Source: an uncultured Desulfobulbaceae bacterium
GTDB lineage: Bacteria > Desulfobacterota > Desulfobulbia > Desulfobulbales > Desulfobulbaceae
Assembly (NCBI GenBank): GCA_945787305.1
Contig: CALZIH010000219.1
Coordinates: forward strand, 1 to 9,120
Length of the DNA: 9,120 bases
Direction: 5' to 3'
Shown here piece by piece: positions 1 through 5,311 of this stretch. The notes under the pieces were generated by a model, which worked only from the letters and a program-made list of their open reading frames with translations, did no database searches and was not told the origin of the DNA. The number at the start of each line of letters is the position of its first letter. Position 1 is the stretch's first letter. The translations under genes were made by a program, and so were the position numbers.

Positions 1-2
1 AC

Positions 3-98
3 TGGTGGTTTAAAGAGGTCAATTCCGAAGATGCGATTGACGCTATTTTGGACGGGCTTGAAGAAGGAGAACCAACAGCTGAGTATCTAATTTCTTAA
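3..98 (+). CDS. C-terminal end of a probable thioredoxin-like [2Fe-2S] ferredoxin (5' partial)
   Basis: Only the last 31 codons are present, in frame 3, ending with TAA at 96-98. The peptide starts WWFKEVNSEDAID and ends GEPTAEYLIS. It aligns by eye with the C-terminal end of clostridial/Azotobacter-type thioredoxin-like [2Fe-2S] ferredoxins, where a W-Y-x-x-V segment is followed by an acidic helix and a GE-x(3)-x-L ending. The cluster-binding cysteines would lie left of the window, so the assignment is an inference from a short tail. Such ferredoxins are common next to nif genes, possibly as electron carriers, and the next gene is a nitrogenase-associated protein, which fits. It lies 27 nt before that gene and is probably in the same transcript. 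Confidence 0.5.
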   Translation, partial: WWFKEVNSEDAIDAILDGLEEGEPTAEYLIS

Positions 99-125
99 GC
101 AACCTTAAAACTGCTGGAGCAGGAG

Positions 126-554
126 ATGGCTGATATTGTCTTTTATGAAAAACCAGGCTGCATTAATGGTGAGAAACAGAAAAATATTCTTGCAGCTGCA
201 GGACATTATTTGCGTTGCATCAACATACTCACCTACGACTGGAGCCGGCAAAAACTTCTGTCCTTTGTGAGTGGAAAGCCTGTGCAAGAAATAATCAACC
301 ATACAGCTCCAGCCGTGAAAAAAGGAGAGATAGTACCCACTCATCTCACCTTTGATGAAGCTATGGATCTGATGGTGAAAGATCCCATCCTGATCAAGAG
401 ACCCCTTATCGAAGTCGACGGTCAAACCATTCAGGGGTTTACGGATCCTCGGCTGACCCAATATTTCGGGGACTGGGATGGTACTGAAGATGTGGTGACC
501 TGTCCCAACCTCAAGACTCTGTCCTGTGATGAGCATAAAGGGGAAAACCGATGA
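126..554 (+). CDS. Nitrogenase-associated protein, ArsC/Spx-like thioredoxin fold
   Basis: This 142-residue protein begins with a beta strand and the motif KPGCINGEKQ, with Cys12 at the position of the redox Cys in ArsC/Spx-fold proteins. It later has KRPLIEVDG (about 91-99) followed by GF, the conserved cis-Pro region of that fold. This pattern matches the 'nitrogenase-associated protein' branch of the ArsC family, which is found in nif clusters; its biochemical role is not established. There is no CxxC pair at the active site, so a mono-cysteine redox or regulatory role is more likely than arsenate reduction. Two extra cysteines (126, 134) sit in the C-terminal tail. The ATG at 126 has GGAG at 116-119 and AGGAG abutting the start. 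The stop overlaps the next start (ATGA), which implies translational coupling. Confidence 0.8.
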   Translation: MADIVFYEKPGCINGEKQKNILAAAGHYLRCINILTYDWSRQKLLSFVSGKPVQEIINHTAPAVKKGEIVPTHLTFDEAMDLMVKDPILIKRPLIEVDGQTIQGFTDPRLTQYFGDWDGTEDVVTCPNLKTLSCDEHKGENR

Positions 555-736
555 CTATGCAATCATACCTGGAGTCCGGTGGAGAAGAATGTCCCAAATG
601 CGGTTCGATGGCAATAAAGGCAAGTTCGCCACCGGAAAGAATCAAAGCGGGTCAGGTGCAGGTTTCCATGTTTTGTGCAACCTGCGGCGCCAGATGGCGC
701 GACACTTATACCCTCAGCAAAGCGGAAGACTTATAA
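551..736 (+). CDS. Small zinc-ribbon protein
   Basis: A 61-residue protein with two CxxC knuckles: Cys14/Cys17 in ECPKCGS and Cys42/Cys45 in FCATCGARWRD. The 24-residue spacing is that of a zinc ribbon binding one Zn(II). The ending ARWRDTYTL resembles the last strand of TFIIS-like or rubredoxin-like ribbons. No enzymatic domain is present; the role could be nucleic-acid or protein binding, and the function is unknown. The ATG at 551 overlaps the upstream stop by ATGA, so it is probably translationally coupled to the nitrogenase-associated protein. A longer overlapping frame from 526 to 759 lacks these motifs and is a shadow. Confidence 0.75.
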   Translation: MTMQSYLESGGEECPKCGSMAIKASSPPERIKAGQVQVSMFCATCGARWRDTYTLSKAEDL

Positions 737-797
737 GCTGCCGGGGTCCTACCTTTTAAAAAAAGTGTTGAACAATAAAACTATAAGGAGAACGACG

Positions 798-1043
798 ATG
801 AAAAATACATGGGAAAAGATTTTTGAATATGCCTCCATGCCGGTGCACGGAACGATGTCGCGTAAATTGCGAAAGGGAGTCTCGCTGCAGATCAATGAAG
901 GCAAGACATACGAGCAGGCGGTTATCTTTCTTGGCGAAGAATTTGTCCGAATTACCGAAGAAGCCGCTGAGAAAACGGCAAGCAACACCTATTACGATTG
1001 GGCCGGGATAGTCTCCATTCGGACAGTGAGCCCCAGTGACTGA
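798..1043 (+). CDS. Unrecognised 81-residue protein in the nif accessory run
   Basis: I do not recognise this family. The start is the ATG at 798, preceded by a good Shine-Dalgarno (AAGGAG at 785-790, 7 nt spacing). The open frame continues upstream to 675 but without an RBS-backed start and overlapping the zinc-ribbon gene. The protein begins MKNTWEKIFEY, then has a basic stretch (SRKLRKG, 21-27), a probable amphipathic helix around 33-60 and a C-terminal strand-like end (AGIVSIRTVSPSD). It has no cysteine, signal peptide or membrane segment, so it should be a small soluble cytoplasmic protein. Position and spacing place it in the same transcript as the nitrogenase-associated and zinc-ribbon genes, but a role in nitrogen fixation is inferred from context only. 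Confidence 0.7.
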   Translation: MKNTWEKIFEYASMPVHGTMSRKLRKGVSLQINEGKTYEQAVIFLGEEFVRITEEAAEKTASNTYYDWAGIVSIRTVSPSD

Positions 1044-1163
1044 TGAAGCGAAAAGGGGATGCACATGATCAGCAGCCATCATCACACCAGGAACCGGCCC
1101 ATAGTTGGCTTCTCCACATAGGATTCGTTGTGGAAAACTGAAAAAATGACGGTGGCAAAAACA

Positions 1164-1607
1164 ATGATACGCCCGGCCCGGCCAACGGTTCTTAGCAAGC
1201 TGTTGGATCTGCTCGATATACTGTTCGCCATAGAAGAGGACTTTGTCTTTGATGCCGGCCGACAACGTCAAGGCCTGGAGATGATGCTGGCAAATGATCG
1301 CGGCATCGTATTGGTAGCAGAAAAAGATGGTCAGGTCGTTGGGATGTGTTCCGGTCAACTCATGATTTCCACCGCAGAGGGTGGACTTTCCCTGTTGGTA
1401 GAGGATGTGGTGGTGTCCGGATTATGCCAAGGACAGGGCATAGGAACAATGCTGCTGCAGGCCTTAGAGGAGTGGGGACGGGAAAAAAAGATCACCCGAT
1501 TACAGCTGTTGGCGGACCGGAAAAATAATAAGGGTTTGGATTTTTATTACAAGCGCGCATGGCAAGGAACGGAGCTTATCTGTCTGTGCAAGCGCCAATC
1601 GAATTAA
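1164..1607 (+). CDS. GNAT family N-acetyltransferase
   Basis: About 147 residues from the ATG at 1164. The order of elements is that of GNAT acetyltransferases: an N-terminal IRPA strand, a central VLVAEKDGQVVGMCSG strand pair, a core beta4 strand (LLVEDVVV), then the acetyl-CoA pyrophosphate loop CQGQGIGTMLL (Q/R-x-x-G-x-G pattern) followed by a helix. The near-C-terminal NKGLDFYYKRAW is the usual helix that packs against CoA. The substrate cannot be predicted. Alternative starts are the ATG at 1146 and a TTG at 1128. I favour 1164 because the fold starts there and GGTGG lies at 1151-1155, but this Shine-Dalgarno is weak and 1146 is nearly as good. The gap to the preceding gene (about 120 nt) is the longest in this run and contains a 6-bp inverted repeat at 1113-1134 of uncertain meaning. 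Confidence 0.85.
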   Translation: MIRPARPTVLSKLLDLLDILFAIEEDFVFDAGRQRQGLEMMLANDRGIVLVAEKDGQVVGMCSGQLMISTAEGGLSLLVEDVVVSGLCQGQGIGTMLLQALEEWGREKKITRLQLLADRKNNKGLDFYYKRAWQGTELICLCKRQSN

Positions 1608-1623
1608 ACAAGGAACCGAGACA

Positions 1624-2076
1624 ATGCCCAGCACAGGAAAAGAAACATCACAACCACTTGTTGGATTTGGTGATATTAAAGTCAATTCTATCGATGGATG
1701 GGAGACTTTTTTTGATGAGGGAAAGGCCTTTTTGCATACTGCAACCGCCGCCCAGCAAAAAAAGAAGGAATCCTTCACTCCGGAGATCCTCTACAACATC
1801 ATTGCCATGGCCATTGAAAAATTCGTCATGGCCGCGCTTATGAAACATGGAGCACTGCCCTACAATCACACCATGACGGATCTGGTAGAGGCTCTGGATG
1901 ATGTTTTTCCTGGAATGATTAATGAGTTGCGAGACCAACTCCTTCTCATGGATTCATACCAGGAAATCTGCGATGTGGATGCTTTCAATATTAAGCCGCC
2001 AGGCACAGATGAAATTCCAGGCATGCTGGAGATGGCCGCTCGAATGCAGGAGTTGGCACATCACCGCATCAATTAA
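1624..2076 (+). CDS. HEPN-like all-helical protein
   Basis: A 150-residue, mainly helical protein. The central part (about 52-110) reads ILYNIIAMAIEKFVMAALMK, then HGALPYNHTMTDLVEAL. This is the helix pair with 'hG-x-x-P-x-x-H-x(2)-x-L' typical of HEPN domains, which bind or cut RNA or serve as structural partners. An R-x5-H sequence (Arg140, His146) lies near the C-terminus and matches the R-x(4-6)-H catalytic pattern of HEPN RNases, but it is at the extreme end, so catalysis is uncertain. The first 50 residues are a non-helical extension with a QQKKKES patch. The start is the ATG at 1624 with AAGGA at 1610-1614; it begins 16 nt after the GNAT stop, so the two are probably co-translated. No nucleotidyltransferase (MNT) partner is adjacent. 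A nif-accessory role is inferred from position. Confidence 0.65.
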   Translation: MPSTGKETSQPLVGFGDIKVNSIDGWETFFDEGKAFLHTATAAQQKKKESFTPEILYNIIAMAIEKFVMAALMKHGALPYNHTMTDLVEALDDVFPGMINELRDQLLLMDSYQEICDVDAFNIKPPGTDEIPGMLEMAARMQELAHHRIN

Positions 2077-2096
2077 CTTGAGTTGAGGATAACACG

Positions 2097-2393
2097 ATGA
2101 GCAATCGCAAACTCGGTGAGGTACGGGAGGCCTTGACAGCCGCAGGGATGGACCTTTCCTATGCATACGAAGACTTGGTCTTTCTGGAGCACAACGGCTT
2201 TATCTTGCAGTTTACCGAAAAAGAAAACGAACTGCTGATCCATAAAAACGATGAAGCCAATGAGGATGAACTTGCCCCGGCAATAACCCTTCTTCAACAA
2301 AAAGCTGCAGAGCTGGGCCTGACAATGAACGTAGGGGGTCGCTATCGCTTATGCCAGGGCGATGACGAGACTATTCAGATTGAATTTTGTTAA
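2097..2393 (+). CDS. Unrecognised 98-residue protein in the nif accessory run
   Basis: I do not recognise this family. The start is the ATG at 2097 with TGAGGA at 2084-2089, 20 nt after the preceding stop. The protein has an N-terminal helix (KLGEVREALTAAG), two probable beta strands (DLVFLEHNGFILQFTE, then ENELLIHKN), an acidic linker (NDEANEDE), a helix (about 59-73) and a C-terminal strand pair ending QIEFC. It contains two cysteines, one of them the last residue. An alpha-beta-beta-alpha-beta layout is suggested. It is soluble and acidic and lacks signal or membrane segments. It sits between the HEPN-like and Nif11 genes and is probably co-transcribed with both; function is unknown. Confidence 0.7.
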   Translation: MSNRKLGEVREALTAAGMDLSYAYEDLVFLEHNGFILQFTEKENELLIHKNDEANEDELAPAITLLQQKAAELGLTMNVGGRYRLCQGDDETIQIEFC

Positions 2394-2418
2394 CAACAAA
2401 AACGCAGGAGGTATGAAC

Positions 2419-2640
2419 ATGCCAAGAGAAGACGTAGAAAAATTACTTATTGCCGGTGGTGAGGATAAACATTTCCGCGCCAAATATGATGTCCCCGCTA
2501 CCAGGGAAGAGTTTGTCACCCTTGCAGCCGGAGACGGTTACACCTTCACCGTCGAAGAACTGGACACCGTACTCAAAGAGTCCGGCGATGTTTTTGAAAA
2601 AAACGGCAACCCGCCGAAACGCTCCATCTGGTGGACGTAG
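2419..2640 (+). CDS. Nif11 family protein
   Basis: A 73-residue protein with the Nif11 layout: an N-terminal helix with a basic or acidic face (EDVEKLLIAGG), a second helix running through ATREEFVTLAAGDG, then the diagnostic GY-x-F-T-x-E-E-L (YTFTVEEL, 41-48). Nif11 proteins were named from nif clusters, and the same domain serves as leader peptide of some nitrile-hydratase/Nif11 RiPP precursors. Here there is no C-terminal Gly-Gly processing site and only a short tail (KRSIWWT), and no RiPP maturation enzymes are in the window, so the classic nif-associated form is more likely. ATG 2419 is favoured over ATG 2413 because AGGAG at 2406-2410 then has 8-nt rather than 2-nt spacing. It is the last gene of the + strand run. 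Confidence 0.75.
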   Translation: MPREDVEKLLIAGGEDKHFRAKYDVPATREEFVTLAAGDGYTFTVEELDTVLKESGDVFEKNGNPPKRSIWWT

Positions 2641-2769
2641 GATACATTTCAACTACGATGGCATCGTGAAAAGTCAAGTACGCCCATTGCAGAACATGGA
2701 ACATCAACAGGTTATGGTCTTGCCATCATCGGTGGGCGGAGTTTTTGCGACATCAACAAGTATAATGCA

Positions 2770-2803
2770 ACAGGGTGATCGGCCAAAACTCCGGTCACCT
2801 TGT
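2770..2803. terminator. 13-bp hairpin between convergent operons, possible terminator
   Basis: The left arm (2770-2782) and right arm (2791-2803) pair over 13 positions with two G-U wobbles when read as + strand RNA, closing an 8-nt loop CCAAAACT. There is no U-run directly after the stem on either strand, so it is not a textbook intrinsic terminator. Its place 130 nt after the last + strand gene suggests 3' end formation or protection for that transcript, or a barrier against read-through into jetD antisense. Confidence 0.45.
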
Positions 2804-2819
2804 GTGATAGTAGCTACCC

Positions 2820-2840
2820 AAAAAAAGCGCATACGCCGCT
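2820..2840 (-). terminator. Probable intrinsic terminator of the jet operon
   Basis: Read on the - strand, directly after the jetD stop, there is a short stem (AGCG with CGCT, 7-nt loop) followed at once by seven T residues (the A-run at 2820-2826 on the + strand). The stem is only 4 bp, weak for an intrinsic terminator, but the position and U-run fit termination of the Wadjet transcript. Confidence 0.45.
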
Positions 2841-2845
2841 AAGGC

Positions 2846-4096
2846 TTATTCCTCAGATCTTATAGGCCCTGGATGTCGAGCATCGAATTCGTCGGGCAAC
2901 CGGCTTTCCTGTTCCAGCCAGCCATGTTTAAGGGTGAAGGCAAGTTCTGTTGCAAAGGGAAAGTTCGGATCCGTGTTGAGGATGGCGGAAGCGGCACGGG
3001 CCTGGCCTTTTTCAAGAGGCAGCAATTTAGACATGTAATACTTGAGGGTCGCAAGATCACACCGCCACAATGTAAGCGGATGGATGGCATAGAGGATGGC
3101 GGCAATGCGCAGACCAGCTGGATCGCTGTCTCCCCAATGTCTGCAACCGGCGGTGAGAGGGGCGAGATGTTGATAGAGTCTGCGTACGGTCCGGTTTGGG
3201 AACCCGGCGGTGAAGAGCAGTACACTGTCTGTTTTCTCCCGAAGCAGTTGACTGAAAGGCGCTTCGTTTTCGCAGGTAATCAGGCGAAGTTGAGCACCGT
3301 TTTCCACGACCAGGTGGCAGGAGGTTATGGATTCAAGATGAAACCAACTGACCACTGCAGGTTCCCCTGCTTGGTAGAGCTGATTTACCCAATCATATTC
3401 GCGACCATCTTTTCTGTAAACAAGAGGAGCAAAGATCAGGGCGGTTATGGTCAGGCGGTCACGAATGACCAGAAACTCTTCCCACACCTCCTCTTCATCC
3501 GGTAGATCAGGGTTGACTAGGCGCAGCCACTGAGCGACAATTTTTTTCAGTTCGCCCCGGCGCAGCTTTTTGCTGTTTGCGCAAAAACGCGCCCCCAATT
3601 CGGACAGGGTAATTTCCTTTTCATTACTTTGGAGAAAAGTAACGATTTCAGCGGCCTTGAAATAAAGTTTACGCACCTTATCAGGGTGTTTGCATAGTTT
3701 AGGAGAAAGAACCGCTTTATTTATGCTCAGGGCATGATGAACAGGGCCGAGATTAGGAAAGCTAAGCCTCAATTGATCCAGCAACAAGGTCGCTGCATCG
3801 TCATCTAAACAAGGAATTACGGGGCGTTTACGACCAGTCAAATGATAGATCCGCTCAAGCCAGTCGTCAACTTGCGCTTCACTTTTACCTGACAGTAAAC
3901 GGTCAATGGAAAGTTTGATCTCATTTTTCGAGGTATGGATAAGTGGGGCAAGGCCAAAGAAATTTTCTATGGACATACGCTCTCCTTCCTCCAAATCGCG
4001 GCCCAGTTTCATAATGCCGGAAAGAGAACCCCGTTGTTCAAAGCGTTTACATATTTTTAGCAGTATCAGTTGCAGTTGAGTCGTGGGAGTCTCCAT
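2846..4096 (-). CDS. jetD: Wadjet subunit JetD, TOPRIM-domain nuclease
   Basis: This 416-residue protein is the nuclease subunit of Wadjet. In studied systems JetD is a homodimer related to topoisomerase VI/Spo11 (DUF3322/DUF2220 families) that cuts circular plasmid DNA brought to it by the JetABC loop extruder. The N-terminal ~200 residues are helical with winged-helix character (arm region; for example the helix AAEIVTFLQSNEKEITLSELG at 148-168). The C-terminal half is a TOPRIM domain: the strand RLITCENEAPF carries the conserved Glu (276, with Asn277), and HWGDSDPAGLRIA carries the metal-binding DxD pair (Asp323, Asp325). All three acidic residues are intact, so the nuclease itself looks functional. 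The ATG at 4096 is 3 nt after the jetC stop with an AGGG-type Shine-Dalgarno in the end of jetC. It is the last gene of the operon. Confidence 0.85.
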   Translation of the reverse strand: METPTTQLQLILLKICKRFEQRGSLSGIMKLGRDLEEGERMSIENFFGLAPLIHTSKNEIKLSIDRLLSGKSEAQVDDWLERIYHLTGRKRPVIPCLDDDAATLLLDQLRLSFPNLGPVHHALSINKAVLSPKLCKHPDKVRKLYFKAAEIVTFLQSNEKEITLSELGARFCANSKKLRRGELKKIVAQWLRLVNPDLPDEEEVWEEFLVIRDRLTITALIFAPLVYRKDGREYDWVNQLYQAGEPAVVSWFHLESITSCHLVVENGAQLRLITCENEAPFSQLLREKTDSVLLFTAGFPNRTVRRLYQHLAPLTAGCRHWGDSDPAGLRIAAILYAIHPLTLWRCDLATLKYYMSKLLPLEKGQARAASAILNTDPNFPFATELAFTLKHGWLEQESRLPDEFDARHPGPIRSEE

Positions 4097-4099
4097 AGA

Positions 4100-5311
4100 T
4101 TACCCTGAGAGCTCTTCTCCGAAGGAGATCGGTTTCTCTTCTTTGACTTCATCAAACAGGCCGGGTTGTTTAACGATGTTCGGATTTTCCCAGTGGAAAT
4201 CGCGCAGGTGAATATTGAAATCTTTATCCTTGACCACAAACAGGGTGGTGGAATGGTTGATTTCCCGGCGCACTCCATCCTGATCAGGTGAAGCCACAAA
4301 AAGTTGCAGGTCAAGATCGGTGGCAAAACCAAGAAGCTGATCTCGCCTGCCTGCGTCAATACCGTAAAATGCTTCGTCAAAGAGCAGGGTGTGCAGATGC
4401 ACTTTTTTGCCTCGATAAAGAAAATGGGCAATGGTCAGGATAAGCAGATAGTTCGGCACAGCCTGTTCTCCACCGGAGCCAATACTCTTGGTGGTTCTAT
4501 CCATCACAACCCCTAGGTCGCCAACGGATGAAACTTCCATCTCGTAGCGGTACCAGTTTCGATAGTCAAGCTCATCAGGGACAGCCCCGACCTCCGCAGC
4601 CATGATGTCATCACGATGGTCCTCAAAAAAGTGTCGAACTTCCTTGTCCGCGACAGGATCAAACGGGCTGTATTTTTTTATCACTTCAACCAGTCGGCGA
4701 TAATTATCCAGGGGACGAATCCGAAAACGGTAGTGTTGACCGCCGAAAGATCTGTCGGCAAGCTTACGGTTGATGGTTCGCATCATCTGTTCCAGGCTGC
4801 TGACATGACTGCGTAGATAATTCATCAGGTCGGTCATGATGATCTTGGTGAACAGCTCTCGGGTGTGATCGTTTATAAGCTCCTGCTGCTCGCGCACAGC
4901 CTGTTCCTGTTCCGGCAGAATGGCGGACAGCAAACGCCCACGAAAATCATGAATCTGATTGGTCGCCTCTTCATAGGAAAAACGAAAGGCGGCGCCAAAG
5001 CGGGGATCATTGACCTTCACCTTCAGCTCCGGGATCAGACTGAGCACCTGTCGGTCGGCTTCTCTCCTTTTTATGGTTATGGCCTCGCTGCTGGTAAACT
5101 GTTGGCCGGTTTTTGTTTTCAGGACATAGTAGGCGACATCTTCAATGTCCGTCAGCCGCAATGCAAGTTCTTCAGTTTTCCGACTGAGCTCAAGCTCCCT
5201 CAAAAGCCCCGAGTTGCTTATTTTGCTTGTTAATTTTCTCTTGGTTTGTTTGCCGCCGGCTCTCCAGCTTATTGATGCGCCGATCCAGGCCTGCAAGCCC
5301 TTCTTTGACAA
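4100..5311 (-). CDS. jetC: JetC SMC-like ATPase, C-terminal part (out of frame with the N-terminal part)
   Basis: This frame carries the C-terminal part of JetC. After the junction it has the end of the coiled coil (LLRELELSRKTEELALRL), a long helical stretch, then the ATPase half-site: signature SGGEQAVPNYLL (279-290 of this frame), Walker B LLFDEAFYGID (309-319) with catalytic Glu313, and a D-loop-like RRDQLL. The open frame extends upstream to a TTG at 5311, just after an in-frame TGA at 5314-5312, but the first ~35 residues (for example QAWIGASISWRAGGKQ) do not look like SMC sequence and overlap real coding in the other frame. True coding in this frame probably begins near 5206. No RBS-backed start exists there, and the first in-frame Met is far downstream (about residue 159), so this part would need frameshifting to be made. 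Confidence 0.75.
   Translation of the reverse strand: MSKKGLQAWIGASISWRAGGKQTKRKLTSKISNSGLLRELELSRKTEELALRLTDIEDVAYYVLKTKTGQQFTSSEAITIKRREADRQVLSLIPELKVKVNDPRFGAAFRFSYEEATNQIHDFRGRLLSAILPEQEQAVREQQELINDHTRELFTKIIMTDLMNYLRSHVSSLEQMMRTINRKLADRSFGGQHYRFRIRPLDNYRRLVEVIKKYSPFDPVADKEVRHFFEDHRDDIMAAEVGAVPDELDYRNWYRYEMEVSSVGDLGVVMDRTTKSIGSGGEQAVPNYLLILTIAHFLYRGKKVHLHTLLFDEAFYGIDAGRRDQLLGFATDLDLQLFVASPDQDGVRREINHSTTLFVVKDKDFNIHLRDFHWENPNIVKQPGLFDEVKEEKPISFGEELSG

Larger units (their letters stand above)
2641..2845. other. Non-coding junction between convergent operons
   Basis: About 205 bp separate the Nif11 stop from the jetD stop. I see no credible gene here: the + strand frame that spans it is a shadow that also runs through the Nif11 gene. 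The stretch contains a small perfect hairpin (ACGAT-GGC-ATCGT, 2655-2667), a 6-bp long-range inverted repeat (CGCCCA at 2681-2686 with TGGGCG at 2733-2738), two copies of the 9-mer ACATCAACA (2701-2709 and 2750-2758), and the two terminator-like hairpins listed separately. Confidence 0.6.

Noticed and set aside
768..787. TTGAAC and TATAAG resembling -35 and -10 boxes before the 81-residue protein gene
   Set aside because: The spacer is only 8 nt, far short of the roughly 17 nt needed, and the second box overlaps the Shine-Dalgarno.
1059..1121. A 20-codon open frame with an adjacent AAAAGGGG and a His-rich start (MHMISSHHH)
   Set aside because: Very short, the ribosome site abuts the start codon, and no recognisable pattern; it may be a chance frame in the spacer before the GNAT gene.
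756..1358. A 200-codon - strand frame over the 81-residue protein and GNAT genes
   Set aside because: Overlaps genes with ribosome sites and a GNAT motif; the translation is rich in Cys/His with no recognisable domain.
2054..2070. TGGCAC followed by a possible -12 element, as in a sigma-54 promoter
   Set aside because: The expected TTGC at the right spacing is absent (CGCA there), and the site lies inside the HEPN-like coding region.
2873..3505. A 210-codon + strand frame antisense to jetD
   Set aside because: Lies wholly inside jetD, which has clear TOPRIM motifs; no ribosome site or domain pattern, so it is a shadow.
4100..5311. Reading the second half of jetC as an independent gene
   Set aside because: Its only early start is a TTG right after a stop with no ribosome site, the first 35 residues are not SMC-like, and it lacks Walker A; it is the C-terminal part of a frameshifted jetC.
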